Assembly: GCA_964035795.1 (NCBI GenBank)
Contig: OZ038320.1
Coordinates: 19,238,589-19,302,588 of the forward strand
DNA from: Pterobdella sp. o SKG-2022
Taxonomy: Eukaryota > Annelida > Clitellata > Hirudinida > Piscicolidae
Direction of reading: 5' to 3'
DNA: 64,000 bases
Positions 1-11,512 of this stretch are shown one piece after another; positions within the stretch are counted from its first letter, which is position 1; each line of letters starts with the position of its first letter. The translations under genes and the position numbers were made by a program. The notes beneath the pieces were generated by a model that was not told the DNA's origin, made no database searches, and saw only the letters and a program-made list of their open reading frames with translations.

Positions 1-59
1 GTTCAGAAGAAGTACAAAAAAGGTTTAATTGAAAATATATTATTCATATTAGAATATAC

Positions 60-600
60 TGCTGTATACGTCTCAGTAGCTGGAGTATACAGCAGTCGGC
101 TAATACATTTCCTTCACTTAACTCTATTGAATGAGTCCATATTTTTCAGGCCATAAGATTCCATATCCTTTTCAACATAATTCAACCAGATTTTTGCTGC
201 TTTACCATGGGAACGACCTTCAGGCAGAGAATATTCGAGCAGGTCATATCTAGCGAATCATGAACCTATTGTTGCACTGTAGCTTGTGCAAAACAGAAAC
301 TGTTGGAGCTCAGTTTCCACTACCATATAACAAAGCAGAACGCACACAAGATCCGTATAAATTTCCACGAGATTCCAAGGTGATGTGTTTAGAGGTCAAT
401 ATGGGCAACAGCTTTTTAAATTTACCCCAGGCAACTGAGCATCTGGTGATAACTGCCAACTCACAACCTCCACCTGCACACAACATAAAACCAAGATAAC
501 TACACTTGGGTTCTACCTCCATTGTGGCATTAAAAACGGTAATCTTTTTGATAGGCCTATAATCCAAGGATGGCGCCAAAAAAAGGCAGTATTAAATGAA
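60..600 (-). mobile_element. LINE fragment, reverse transcriptase C-terminal part
   Basis: Read on the minus strand, 310-579 translates to a segment typical of the region after the RT domain of animal non-LTR retrotransposons: a YLG motif, then CAGGGCELAVITR, then an SCVRSALLYGS stretch. A related copy lies at 20.53-22.46 kb in the same orientation. The frame is broken on both sides, so this is a dead remnant. The exact LINE clade was not determined. Confidence 0.75.
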
Positions 601-779
601 AAAAGACAGGACAGCCATGAAGCAGCAGAACTTATTAATGAAATCACTTAAATCTTAAAAGTTTTGGAAAAACACACCTTCAATTCTAAAAAACAGTTCA
701 AACCATGTGATTAGTAAAAAACTTCAAAAACTTTTATTTTACTGACCTAAAAGTCCTTACTTTATTTATCTCTTAATCA

Positions 780-1410
780 ACTAAATCTATCACCAAAAAA
801 TTATGTTGATATTCTTCCAAAATTGTCTCCACATCTTTTAATTGCTTTCTGTGCTTTCTACTAACCAGCACAAAATCTATTTCCATTCTTTTGCCTAAAC
901 CATCACTGTATGTTATTTTTAAACTATCCTTCTTCTTGAACTATGTGCCAGATAAGCAATCTACCTTCCACATTTCTCTCACAAACGCCAAAGCCTCTAT
1001 GAACTCCATCAAAATCATCAATCTACTTACCAACATGCCCATTGAAATCACCCTAACAAATCAAAAACTCTTCCTCATTCTGTCCCCCACAACTTTTAGC
1101 CATATCAATATAAACTTTATTTTTTCCAAATTTCTCTTACACTGAGGCATGTAGGGATTAACTACTCTTATTATCTTATTCTCAAATACCAACACTATTT
1201 GAAACCTGTTATTATTTATACCACATTTCCATATACGTCTTCCTTAACTAGTATACCAGCACATATTGTTTCATTTTCCTTCCCAGACAACCATAACTTA
1301 AACCCTCTACCTAAAAAACCTAAAATTTTGCACCTTGATTTTTTTTATCTTGCAGGAAATTTCAACCTTTTTTTCTCAGTTCTTCACAACCCTTCCCACC
1401 TTTAACATTT
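780..1410 (-). mobile_element. LINE fragment, endonuclease domain
   Basis: The minus-strand translation carries the end of an APE-type endonuclease domain of a non-LTR retrotransposon: a KKKDS motif, an MEIDFVLVSRKHRK motif (usual form QIDFILVRRRDRK), and then a degenerate LVIDL end. Stops and frame changes interrupt it. It may belong to the same insertion as the RT piece at 60-600. The plus-strand open frames here (891-1145, 1199-1405) are shadows. Confidence 0.65.
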
Positions 1411-1916
1411 AAAGCTTCTATATTCCAGCTACCTATCTCAAAGAAAAAGAATGGAAAGTAAGAGGAAAATCCAGGCATTCTTAGCCTCATCTGCCCATTT
1501 AAGAGCTGCTAGAGATGGAAAGCCATTGCTTTTGTTCATAATTTGACTAGAGATCTTTTGGAGCATTGAAAGTGCGTGAGGAGCATTCCTTCCCTACATA
1601 GCACATGTTCTATAACTTAAATAAATCAATATTCAGCAAATGAGGTTGATAAAATATTCAATTCATTTTTGCAAATATAAAATTTTAATTATAAATGTAC
1701 GAAGCTTCTTATAAAAGTTCAAATAAAGAAAATATTTCATACAAGTTTTGAAAAAATATATTTTGAACCTGTAGTTCAAGCCATAAGACATCAGCCCAAT
1801 AGCTTCTCCAGACCATTTCTTCACAACTCAATTGTCTTCCACAATTTTGTATTCGAGATTCCCTTCCTCATGAATGTAAAATTCAAACTCAAAAAACTAT
1901 TTAAAAAGTAGAATGA
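1411..1916. other. No gene recognised; probable repeat remnant
   Basis: This stretch between the LINE endonuclease remnant and the orphan open frame has no frame or RNA gene I can support. The piece around 1440-1620 has a less AT-rich composition that suggests another decayed transposon, but I cannot name it. Confidence 0.4.
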
Positions 1917-2717
1917 CTACAAAGTTTGGATGGATAAATAACCTTTTCCATGTTCAACAAGAAAAGAAATTTGTTGACAAAATTCTTTTCTTTCTTCTTT
2001 CAGTTTTTCTGATTTATTTTGGATGTTTGAACTTTTATACAAAGAGCTTAAATTATATGGTTGTTGAGAAGTTTGCCTGGTAAGAAATCTCCCTTTAATA
2101 TCATTATCCAAAGAAGAACAATTACTAGAATTAGTTTTGCTAATAGAGCTTGCAGTAGTTACTATATTTTTCAGAATAGTTTGATCAACTAAACTTGATT
2201 TACTTGCAGAACTGTTTTGATCATCAGCATTGTTTGGATGGTTTATGTTAACTAAGTGAGATTCAAAACATTTGAATGGAATTTTTGTCAAAATGACAGG
2301 ATTTGTTTGAGAAGTAGACTTAGTAGTTTTATTTATGAAAACATCATTTTTTTCAAAAATTGATTCTTTAGAAAAATCTTTGGCAGTTGGCCTATTAATA
2401 TCATCACTACTTGATGTGTTGAGGTTGTTTCCAAGTGAATTATCAAATTTTATTTTGCGATCATTTAGTCTTGTAATTGTTTGTGATTTTTTATTGTCAC
2501 TTGGCAAATCGGCTTCCGAATCTGGCATATCTATGTAATTAAAACGTTTGAAAGCTTTTTTTTTAACTTTTCGGTGCAACTTTTTTGAACGATTTTCACT
2601 TGCAATAGAATCGTAAAAATCTAGTTCTTGGCATTCATCTAGGTCAATGAACTTCGAACATGATTCTTTGGTGATACGGTGCTTGGAAGTTTTAACAGAA
2701 TTTCTCGTAAAATTCAT
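1917..2717 (-). CDS. Uncharacterised 266-residue Ser/Asn/Lys-rich protein
   Basis: A single uninterrupted minus-strand frame runs from an ATG at 2717 to a TAG ending at 1917. The predicted protein is hydrophilic, rich in Ser, Asn, Lys and Asp, with a basic patch near residues 44-57 (KKLHRKVKKKAFKR) that could be a nuclear localisation signal. It has no membrane segment, no signal peptide and no domain I recognise; most of it looks disordered. An open frame of this length without a stop is notable in such AT-rich DNA, which argues that it is real. A possible splice donor (gttatt) just before the stop means this could be one large exon of a longer gene rather than a whole one. Confidence 0.55.
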   Translation of the reverse strand: MNFTRNSVKTSKHRITKESCSKFIDLDECQELDFYDSIASENRSKKLHRKVKKKAFKRFNYIDMPDSEADLPSDNKKSQTITRLNDRKIKFDNSLGNNLNTSSSDDINRPTAKDFSKESIFEKNDVFINKTTKSTSQTNPVILTKIPFKCFESHLVNINHPNNADDQNSSASKSSLVDQTILKNIVTTASSISKTNSSNCSSLDNDIKGRFLTRQTSQQPYNLSSLYKSSNIQNKSEKLKEERKEFCQQISFLVEHGKGYLSIQTL

Positions 2718-3839
2718 ATAGTTATTACTTCTCTATTACAGAGTATAGAACCGATCTACTTTTAAAAAACTAAACACATTTAATAAAATTAGATTTTTGT
2801 CAATGAAACTAATAGGCAAACTTTTTAAACCATTTAGAACCATCAACTTTATAAACAAAAATTTTACTAACAAAGCAGTTATTTTAAACAGAAGATACAC
2901 TTTTTACATTTTAAATTACAATTTTTGAAAAAAACGTTATATTTGATAGAATTTCAGAGTTTAAGATGAAGCCGACAAGGTAAATTTCTATATAACGTAT
3001 AAAATTGAAATATACGTTCAAGTCCTATTCAATAATTTTTGCAACATTTGAATAATTTTTTCGTCTAAATAACTGCGCCAGGTCGCATAATTTTATAAAG
3101 TGAGAACAATTTTTAGGTACATGAAAAAAGTACTCTTAATATAAATACTTGATTAGTAGAATAATTAATGTCGAAGTCGAAGAAAAGCAAATAAATTAAT
3201 ATCAAAATTTTTTTGCACTTTAGTTTTATTAAATCAAAATATATATTATTGAAGGGTATGATTCAAACCCTGAGATTGAAATTGTACTGAAAATGAGTTA
3301 ACTTTATTTGATATTCCTAGAAAGCAGGCTTACAAGCGGTCGGAATGTCGGCCAAGATGCTTGAAGAAGTAATCAAGGAATGCAAATCTGCAAAGAATTG
3401 TCCCGTCTTCTAACAAAAATATAAAAAAAGGTACACCCATCAAAATTCGGCCATTGAACAAAAGACATTGCTGCTTCTCGCAGTACTTGTCGATAGCAAC
3501 TCGAGTCCCATATGGTCAGATACTTTTCATGTCATAAACTCATTTTCGATCTGAGCTCCATAAGCACCTGGACTAAGCCACTTGCTCAAAGACTTAATTT
3601 TTGAAACTTAAATGCAAAAAACCTCCGGTTTTGTGGTATCAAGAAAAAATTAACACTTAAATGAAAGTTAGCTGATAACTATAAAAAAAAAACAGGTTAC
3701 CTAAGTTTTTTATTTGAACTTTTTATTTGTAATATTCAATTCATGTATTTTTCATATCATAAACTAAGTAAAAAAAACAAAATAACGATATGAATTTTTT
3801 AAAAAAATGAAATAAAATAAAAAAAATAAAAAATAAAAC
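2718..3839. other. Intergenic, no gene recognised
   Basis: AT-rich non-coding sequence. 2718-2900 would be the upstream region of the orphan frame at 1917-2717. The slightly less AT-rich patch at 3320-3600 may be an old transposon piece, but no domain could be read from it. Confidence 0.4.
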
Positions 3840-4150
3840 TACACTTAAGAGAAAGAGGAAGGAGAGCGGAAAATTGCAAAAGAAATCTTCTGGCGCAACC
3901 AGACTGCCTCCAAAGGGTCTCCAGACGCCTCGATAACTTTTCTACCTAACTCCTCAACAAAGCTGCTGGTTGAAGGTCCGCAGCAGCCCGTTGTCTCGAA
4001 TGCGATGGGTTGAAAATGAAAGTTGCCCCCCCAGCCCTAATATTTCCGCAGATTTTGCACTGCTACCCGACTCGATGAAGCTGGCGATAATGTGGGACTT
4101 GGAAGAAACGTCGACAACTGTTGCGTTACCTAAATTGAATATTGAAATGT
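3840..4150 (-). mobile_element. 3' end of a LINE (same family as the PHD-finger LINE)
   Basis: On the minus strand this reads as the very C-terminus of a non-LTR retrotransposon polyprotein: TVVDVSSKSHIIASF near the start, HFQPIAFETTGCCG in the middle, then a VEELGRKVIEASGDP motif and the stop. The same segment, in the opposite orientation and with the same end (ctctttctcttaagtg), occurs at 44030-44300. Both copies keep only the 3' end, as expected for 5'-truncated target-primed insertions. They look like the missing C-terminus of the element at 37.2-39.0 kb. Confidence 0.7.
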
Positions 4151-4959
4151 TTTAACCAATTAAGCGCGGGATTAATGGAATGTGAAAATTCAAAGGTTTT
4201 GGGAAATTTTTTATTAGTTTCCAAAACTCATTATTAGAAAACTTCAGACTTTTGCTATTATTTTTTCCAAGGAAAAATCGGGTCCTACTTATTGGACGCC
4301 TGTGGAAATGATATAATTTTGTCAAAATAAAAAAAGTTACAACTAGTTACATATTCAAATTTTCTTTAAAATAATAAACATATGACACTTTTACTTTCAA
4401 AAAACTACAATAAAAACTATTATAACAATAATTAAATGACCTTATATTTTATTTGAAAGGAACTTGACAACGAGTAAAAATACGCTTAGTTTTCTTGCCG
4501 CATTTACCTCACCTTCGTTGGGTAGCGATTGGCATTTCAAAATTTATAATTATTTTTGGTAGACAAAATCTTTTGGTAGTGACAGTTATGTAGACAGAAC
4601 TGTAATTTTTAATAACAGATACTAATCTTTTATTGTGCTATCTTGTTATAAGTATATCTTATTAGTATGTAATGAATCTACCATTTGTACGAATAGGTAA
4701 TTTCAATTATTATACATTAATAATAAGTGAGATAAATTATCAAAAAGGTTGTTATGGTGATTAGAGTGTCAGAGGCATTTTCATCAAAATTTGATTCATT
4801 TAATTGATAATGTATGTTTTTTTTCAAAAAGCTTCGTGCATTGAAGATGAAATTATGAAAATATAGGTAAAACATGAATGTCACTATTATAGTAAACAAT
4901 TTTTGTTTTTATAAAAAGTTTAAATACTTTTTTATTTCAGTATATTACGAAAATAAAAT
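4151..4959. other. Intergenic, no gene recognised
   Basis: AT-rich non-coding sequence. A short match to the fold-back repeat family seen at 46.7 and 58 kb (an aaaagcttcgtg motif) occurs near 4827-4840. Confidence 0.4.
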
Positions 4960-7085
4960 AGGTTCAAAATCTTCTTGGGACGCTAGCTAAGTTTTCCTCT
5001 TGCATCCTTGGGAGCTTAGGGCTGCAACAACACTCCTCCAACGTACTCGGTTCTGGCTGGTCCTCTTCAGCTGGCCCACGTCATTCCGGTAGCCTTCGCT
5101 TCTGTCTCGATGCTTTTCCGCCAGTTCTGCTTAGATCGGCCAACCTTTCTCTTCCCCTGTGGGTTCCAGTCCAGGACCTGTCTAGTGATGTTGGCTACAG
5201 GCTTGCGTAGTGTATGACCTATCCATCCCCATTTCCGTTTATTTATTTCCGTCTCCAGTGTGACTAGTTTTGTCTTGTCCCAAAGTTCTTTGTTGGAGAC
5301 AACTTCTGGCCATCTGATGTTCCGGATGTTTCTTAGGCATCGGTTTGTGAAGGTCTGCAGCTTGTGGGTGATGGTATTTGTCAATCACCATGTCTCTGAG
5401 CCATAGAGTAGAACAGATTTCCTATTAGTGTTGAAAATCCTGATCTTATTGCGAACTAAAAGGGTTTTTGGCCTCCAGCTTTGTCGAAGGGTGTTGAAAA
5501 TGTGTCTAGCTTTGTTGATGCGGCTCTTGAAGTCTTCGTCTGTTCCCCCATCTTTGCTGACAACACTGCCCAAGTAGACAAACTTGTCAACTCCTTAATT
5601 TCTTCGTAAAGTAGTTTCACTGGATCTTAGTTTTTGTTGTTGACTCATGACCTTTGTCTTCCCAGTATTGATTTAAAGTTCTGTTTTTTCAGCTTCTTCT
5701 GCCACTGGACATAGTTTCTTTTGCGCATTTTGCTGCTTGTGGGAAAGAAGGCTCATGCCATCTGCAAAGTCTAAGTCTTCCAGCTGTTTGTTGAAGGTCC
5801 ACTGGATGCCTGTTTTCTGATCTGCTGTGGACTGCTTCATGACCCAATCAACCACCATCAGAAAAATGATCGGTGAGAGCAAACAGCCCTGACGGACGCC
5901 AGTTTGCACGCTGAAAGGTTCCGTTAGTTTTCCGTCATGGATCACTTGACAGGTAGCGCTTTCCTACATTTGCTGGATGATGTTTATAAACTTTGGTGCA
6001 AAGCCGTAGTGGTGCATCAGTCTCCAGATGACATTTTGGTCAACACTGTCAAAAGCTTTTTGAAAGTCGACAAAGACTGCGTACAGGAGGGTCTGCCACT
6101 TGAGGGACTGCTCGATGATGATGCGTGCGTGAGCGATCTTGTGGGAAGCCTGCTTGTTCATCTCGAAGTGTTAATTCCAAGGCGCTTTTCAGTCTTTCGA
6201 GGATGATTCTGATCAGTATTTTGCCGGAAATAGACAACAGCAGAATTCTTCGCCAGTTGTTGCAAAATGAAAGGTTCCCTTAATTGACAGCTTCACGAGA
6301 TTTCCTCTTTTAAAGTCATCTGACACTCGCTCTTGTACCCAGGTCTTGCATAGTAGATGTAGCATTTCAGCTAAGATCTGGATGTCGGCCTTCAGAGCTT
6401 CATGTAGAATTCCATCTGAACCAGCTACTTTTACTGACTTGAGAGACTTGATAGCCTTGACAATCTTTATCTTGCTCGAAAGATTGGTGTTGATGTCGAA
6501 GAGCTTGTTAGATGGCGGGATGACAAGTGGGACAGATGGTGCTGGTCGGTTAAGCGTTTCTTTGAAATATGCCGCTCATCGTACTCTCTGCTGTTTTTTG
6601 CCAAGAATGGTGTTTCCGTCTTTGTTCTATACAGGCCGACTTGGATTGCTGTTTTTGCTAGAGAGTGTTCTGGTGATCTCATACAGGCGCTTCATGTTTC
6701 GCTGGCCTGCAGCATTCTCAGCTTCTGCAGTCTGTTCCTCGATGTACGTTCTTTTGTCTTGTCTCGCACTTCGTTTCACCTGTTGGTTTTTCTTCCAGTA
6801 CTGTGCTTGTAATTTGTGTTTCTCAGCTTGGTCTTGCGTGCTGTTGATCTGGAAATTCAGGTGCCTCTTCTTGGTGATGAGTGTTCAGGTGTCTGTCAAA
6901 AACCACTCTTTGTGCTTTCTGGTTTTCTTCCTCAAAACTGCTTTGCAGGTTGTTGTCCACATATCTCCAAGGCTGTGCCAATGTTCTTCAACTGGCTTCT
7001 CTGGGATTTGGGAAAGAACATGAACCTGTTTCTCAGTTCAATTTTAAACTTTTCTGCCTGGAGTTTATTGTAGGCAGATTGAAAT
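4960..7085 (-). mobile_element. LINE with decayed reverse transcriptase ORF
   Basis: Minus-strand reading gives the ordered parts of a non-LTR RT in several frames: a fingers segment with RIILERLKSALE and DEQAGFPQDRS (6.05-6.24 kb), motif A FVDFQKAFDSVD (about 6.03-6.10 kb), motif B VRQGCLLSPIIF (about 5.87-5.91 kb), motif C decayed from FADD to FADG (about 5.76 kb), and the C-terminal motif WGWIGHTLRKP followed by WNPQGKRKVGRSKQNW (about 5.1-5.25 kb). The loss of the second catalytic aspartate plus many frame breaks makes it inactive. The long plus-strand open frame at 6346-7023 is its shadow. Confidence 0.85.
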
Positions 7086-7440
7086 TTTTTGAAAGATGAT
7101 GAAGCGAAGAAATAGTGTTGTGAGATTGGACACCGGTCTATAATTGGAAAGATTAGATTTGTCCAGATTGAGTTTTTTTAAAAGTTTTTAAAATAACTCC
7201 ACAAATATAGTGAAAATATTAAAAATTTCAAATTTTGAAAAATGAGATCTAACACAACAAGATGAAACTAAATAATAAAATCTACTGAAAATCATTGATC
7301 TTTTACTAATTTACTCCTTCTAAAAATAGACGCCTCGTAGCTAATTGGCTAATATCCAATTTGTATCTATGGAAGATGACTGTCTAAAAAAAACAACTTT
7401 TTGTATTTGTGATTGGTTGCAAAAAAGAGTTAACAAATTA
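7086..7440. other. AT-rich spacer between two LINEs
   Basis: No gene, RNA or recognisable repeat was found between the minus-strand LINE ending near 7.08 kb and the plus-strand LINE starting near 7.44 kb. Confidence 0.4.
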
Positions 7441-10141
7441 AATGTTTTCAACTATTTAAATTTTTAAAGCCTAGGAACCGTAGTTGTGGAACCAAATTAC
7501 CTAAACGCCTCAATGTAGCCTATCTAAAAAATGCTGCTGCTAAAGAAAAACTAGTAAGTGAAATGGAAAACATATTCTGCGAAAATTCATGGGAAAACTT
7601 TAAGGTTTCTGTATATAGCGCTTGTGAGAGAATACTGGGCTTTAGAAAGCGTAAAAACCGAGACTGGTTTGATGAAAACGACATGACAATTCAGCCATTA
7701 CTAGAATCTAAGTCAAAGCATATAATGCTTTGTCCAAGTGCGTGACCGGTTCTCATGAGTTATTAAGTTTGAAATCCAGGTTTAATTCCATCAAAACCGA
7801 AATACAGTGCGAATTAAGAAAGATGCAAAATACTTGGTGGAGTAAGAGAGCTGATGAGATCCAATTAGCAGCTGACACTAAGAACACCAGAGTATTTTAC
7901 AGTCTATTGCGCGAGGTTTATGGCTCTTCTAGTTTCTCTATCACGCCTTTGAGAAGCAAAGATAATAAGCATCTCATTCGCGACCCATTTGGCATTCTAA
8001 ACAGATGGAAAAAACACTTTGACGATCTTCTAAATAGACCTTCAGAATTCAATTCAGAGCTAATTGAATCCATCCCAACTAAACCGGTTGAAGACGCTTT
8101 GGGTGAAGAAATTACAGCACAGGAAGTGGAAGAGGTAGTTCAAAAACTGAACTATGGTAAATCCCCTGATATGAACGGCCTTCTTGCAGAATTCTTTCAT
8201 TTTGCTGGTCCAGTGTTGGTGGGGCGTCTGACTACTCTTTTACAAACAGCTTGGAGAACTGAGACTATTCCCGAGGATTGGAGAAACTCTTTGTTAGTTG
8301 TGCTTTATAAAGGAAAGGGTCCTAAAAACGATTGCAGCAACTACCGAGGAATCTCACTTTTATCAGTTGTGGGTAAAATTCTTAGTCTCATTATTTTCAA
8401 AAGAATTAACCTTCACATTGCCGATAATGTTTTGCCAAAATCCCAGTGTGGTTTTAGAAGTGGTTGAGGGACAGTTGATATGATATTCACAATCAGACAA
8501 CTGCAAGAAAATTGTCAGGAACAGTGCAGAGATCTTTTTCAAGTGTTCATTGACCTCACTAAGACCTTTGACACAGTAAACCGTGAAGCTCTTTGGTTGA
8601 TTCTTGGAAAGTTAGGCTGTCCAGAGAAGTTGATTTCTATCTCAAAACTTTTCCACCACGACATGAAAACTACGCTGAATATCGGGGGATAACTTGCAGA
8701 ACCTTTCACTGTAGGAAACGCTGTCAAGCAGGGAGATACACTAGCTCCAACACTATTTGTGCTTTATTTTTCTATGGTGTTTCAATTAGCTTTCAAGGAC
8801 AGTAGCGAAGGTGTCTACATTTACTATCGAACCACTGGTAAGCTTTTTAACATCAAATGCTTTACTGCCAGAACCAAAACAATAATGAGCGTGATACGTG
8901 AATTGCCTTATGCAGACGACTGTGCTTTGCTGACTCACACCGAGATGGAAATGCAGCACCTGATGGATTCTTTTGAAGCTGCGTGCACTGCGTTGAAATT
9001 GACTATCAGTTTGAAAAAAACTGTTTTGATGTACTAACCAACTTCTGGAAAAACATATGTCGAGCCATCAATCTATGTCTACGGGCGAAAGCTGGCAGTC
9101 GTTCCAAAGTTTGTATATCTTGGAAGTAGTCTTAATTGCAGTAACTCCATTGATGATGAGGTGTGCTTAAGAATAAGCAAAGCCAGCCACGCATTTGGCA
9201 TCTTGCATAAGCGTCTTTGGAGTCGCCATGGTACCTCTAAACGCACGAAGGTTAAAGTTTATAATGCGTGTGTTCTAACTGTCCTTCTTTATGCTAGTGA
9301 AACTTGGACCATATATACCAGGCACCTGAAACAACTTGAGCGTTTTCACCAACAGTACCTGCGTAAGATTCTGGGCATAAAATGGCAGATGCACATAAGC
9401 GACACAAAAATACTTGAAATGGCAAATATCGGTAGCATCAAAGTCTTAATCTCCAAGCAACAGATCTGGTGGAGCGGACACTTAAAAAGATTGCCCAAAG
9501 AACGGATTCCAAAGCAAATATTTTATAGGCAACTTACCGATGGAAAAAGATAGGCTCACAAACCCAAAAAACGATTCAAAGATTGCTTGAAAAAAACCTT
9601 CAAAAAATGCGGCATAAATTCCGTTTCATGGAAAACACAAGCGCAAAACAGGTTAACTTGGAGGAAAGTAAGTTTTGAAACAACCGGTCGTTTTAAGGAA
9701 AGCAGACGGAAACACGCTAGACTTAAACGCGATCTCCAGTAAGGAAACATCACCGAGCATGTAACAGAACTGACGTGCGGTCATTGTGGGAGACCATGTT
9801 TGAGCAGGGCGGCTTTTCTGAGTCATTTAAGGTCCCATCGACGTCGTGTTTTTTCGGCCAAGCATGAGAAAGTCAGCTCAGTGCACACTACTTGTCAGAA
9901 TCCTATTTGCCCAATGCCGTATAGCAATATTTGTAACATTTGTGGCAAAACCTGCAAAAGTGTAGGTGGCATGAAAAGACATGAAAAAGTCCATATTTTT
10001 AATACTCTCACTTATCCATCCATCCCGAATCCCGAATCTTTTCATATATGTGGCAATTGTGGGAAAGTGTGCAAGTTCTCTCCGGGTTTGAAAAGCCACC
10101 TCCAAGCCAGAAACTGTTTGCAAAGCAATGGCAATACTTGA
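7440..10141 (+). mobile_element. LINE with RT domain and C-terminal C2H2 zinc fingers
   Basis: One reading frame covers about 7730-10141 and holds a nearly whole LINE polyprotein. RT fingers lie around 8100-8460 (KLNYGKSPDMNGL, then an NYRGISLLSVVGKI motif, then QCGFRSG). Motif A is FIDLTKTFDTVN (about 8548), motif B AVKQGDTLAPTLF (about 8720) and motif C YADD, intact, at about 8910. C-terminal motifs are YASETWTIYTRHLKQLERFH and WWSGHLKRLPKERIPKQ. The tail has two C-x2-C-x12-H-x3-H fingers and one C-x2-C-x12-H-x5-C finger between about 9776 and 10119. Five in-frame stops (8465 TGA, 8690 TAA, 9035 TAA, 9551 TAG, 9740 TAA) and one frame change near 7730 make it non-functional. A tetranucleotide array starts 20 bases after its terminal stop. 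The 5' endonuclease is missing. Confidence 0.88.
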
Positions 10142-10160
10142 AGACGAGTTGCAACCACCA

Positions 10161-10296
10161 TGTATGTATGTATGTATGTATGTATGTATGTATGTATGTA
10201 TGTATGTATGTATGTATGTATGTATGTATGTATGTATGTATGTATGTATGTATGTATGTATGTATGTATGTATGTATGTATGTATGTATGTATGTA

Positions 10297-10332
<36 letters not shown>

Positions 10333-10412
10333 TGTATGTATGTATGTATGTATGTATGTATGTATGTATGTATGTATGTATGTATGTATGTATGTATGTA
10401 TGTATGTATGTA
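10161..10412. repeat. (TATG)n microsatellite at the LINE 3' end
   Basis: About 63 tetranucleotide units of TGTA/TATG run almost without error, broken once by a short TA run near 10292-10305. The open frames that read MYVCMYVC on one strand and HTYIHTYI on the other are artefacts of the repeat. Its position right after the LINE terminal stop suggests it grew from the short 3' tandem tail that some LINEs carry; that origin is an inference. Confidence 0.97.
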
Positions 10413-10679
10413 TTTATGTTTGTCAGACACCTGGTTTGACGTCTAGTCGTAGAAAATTGTCAGAGTCTGTTGGATAGTTAGTTAAAAACTCTTATAAAAA
10501 ATATTAGTTTTCAAGTTGTTGAAAATGATAAGTTTTGACAATTTCAAAGGTTAGACGAATCCCAACAGCGACCTCAAAATGTCGATGTCTTTTATAGTAT
10601 GATTAACTAAACTAGCCTATTAACAGAAACGATTGGAATCAAAAACTTTTAGTAACTTAATAAAAGTGTTTGATTCACA

Positions 10680-11300
10680 TCTTATTCTAGTAGGTTTCGT
10701 GGTAGGATGGGCTAGGCGTAGTAGTGCTCTTTTAGTACATGAGACAGTATCTTGAATTTTTTTAGATCGTCACTGAGAGTGGTTACTATTGTTGTTATGG
10801 GTTTTCTTCTGAATTTCTCGTAGTTATCAACAAAAAAAATCGTTATCTTCAAAATGTATGTTCATGGCAATCTGAGCTGGGATTCATTTTGACAGGCTTA
10901 GGACATATCCAAGAAGTTTCCAACGATATAACCTTATGTTCTTGCTCATATGACTTGTTTTCGTTTAGGCGTACAATATCTCATTAGTGATTTATCTCGA
11001 GTAGCTAACGTTTAATACTTTACGTAGCTGTCTCCTTTGAAAGGCGTCTACTTTTTCCCATGTCGTAGGTATTAGACTCCATATGTTAGCATTGTAGGTT
11101 AGTATAGGCCACACTCATGCTTTTCCGTTTATCTTCTCCACAGCTTTATAAGTTTCCAAAAATCCGCAGTAACGAATGATTTGCGTCTTTGATAATCATC
11201 TTCGTCACCAAGTGCACTGCCGAGTATTTTATTTTTCGCCAGTTCTCGATTTCTAATCTCTATGGTTATGAGTTCTGTCTTGGTAGGATGAGCTGTGAGG
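10680..11300 (-). mobile_element. LINE fragment, RT C-terminal part
   Basis: The minus-strand translation, over several frames, gives a LINE C-terminal region: AHPTKTELITIEIRNREL, then KNKILGSALGDEDDYQRRK, then WSLIPTTWEKVDAFQRRQLR and finally RRKPITTIVTTLSDDL. This resembles the same end of the element at 23.64-24.37 kb. It is heavily mutated. Confidence 0.7.
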
Positions 11301-11340
11301 TTCTATTATTGATAAATTATTGTTTCCATATATTTATTTC

Positions 11341-11512
11341 TCTTGATTCATGAGGAATTTTTTGAAAGAATATATGAACAATTTTTATCCAACTAAAATT
11401 TTCGACAAGTACAATCTTGTCATAATTCATCAGTGATAAGTTTGTACTTATCGAAAATTTTAGTTGAATAAAAATTGTTTACTTGACTTTCGAAAATTCC
11501 TCGTAACTCAAG
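11341..11512. repeat. Fold-back element, arms of about 80 bp
   Basis: 11341-11420 and 11434-11512 are imperfect reverse complements. Both arms include a gaggaattt, an aacaatttttat and an aactaaaattttcga block in matching order, separated by about 13 bases. This is a non-coding fold-back (MITE-like) element. Parts of the same sequence family recur near 19.56-19.75, 44.42-44.57 and 45.64-45.78 kb. Confidence 0.75.

Noticed and set aside
6346..7023. 225-residue plus-strand open frame
   Set aside because: It lies antisense to LINE RT motifs read on the minus strand and has no domain of its own.
7730..10141. Alternative genetic code explaining in-frame stops in the LINE
   Set aside because: The host genes TERT, TBC1D23, NOS1AP-like, Fcf2 and SLC7 read cleanly with the standard code and end at expected stops of all three types.
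10008..10477. Open frames of 103-140 residues reading MYVCMYVC or HTYIHTYI on both strands
   Set aside because: They are translations of the (TATG)n microsatellite.
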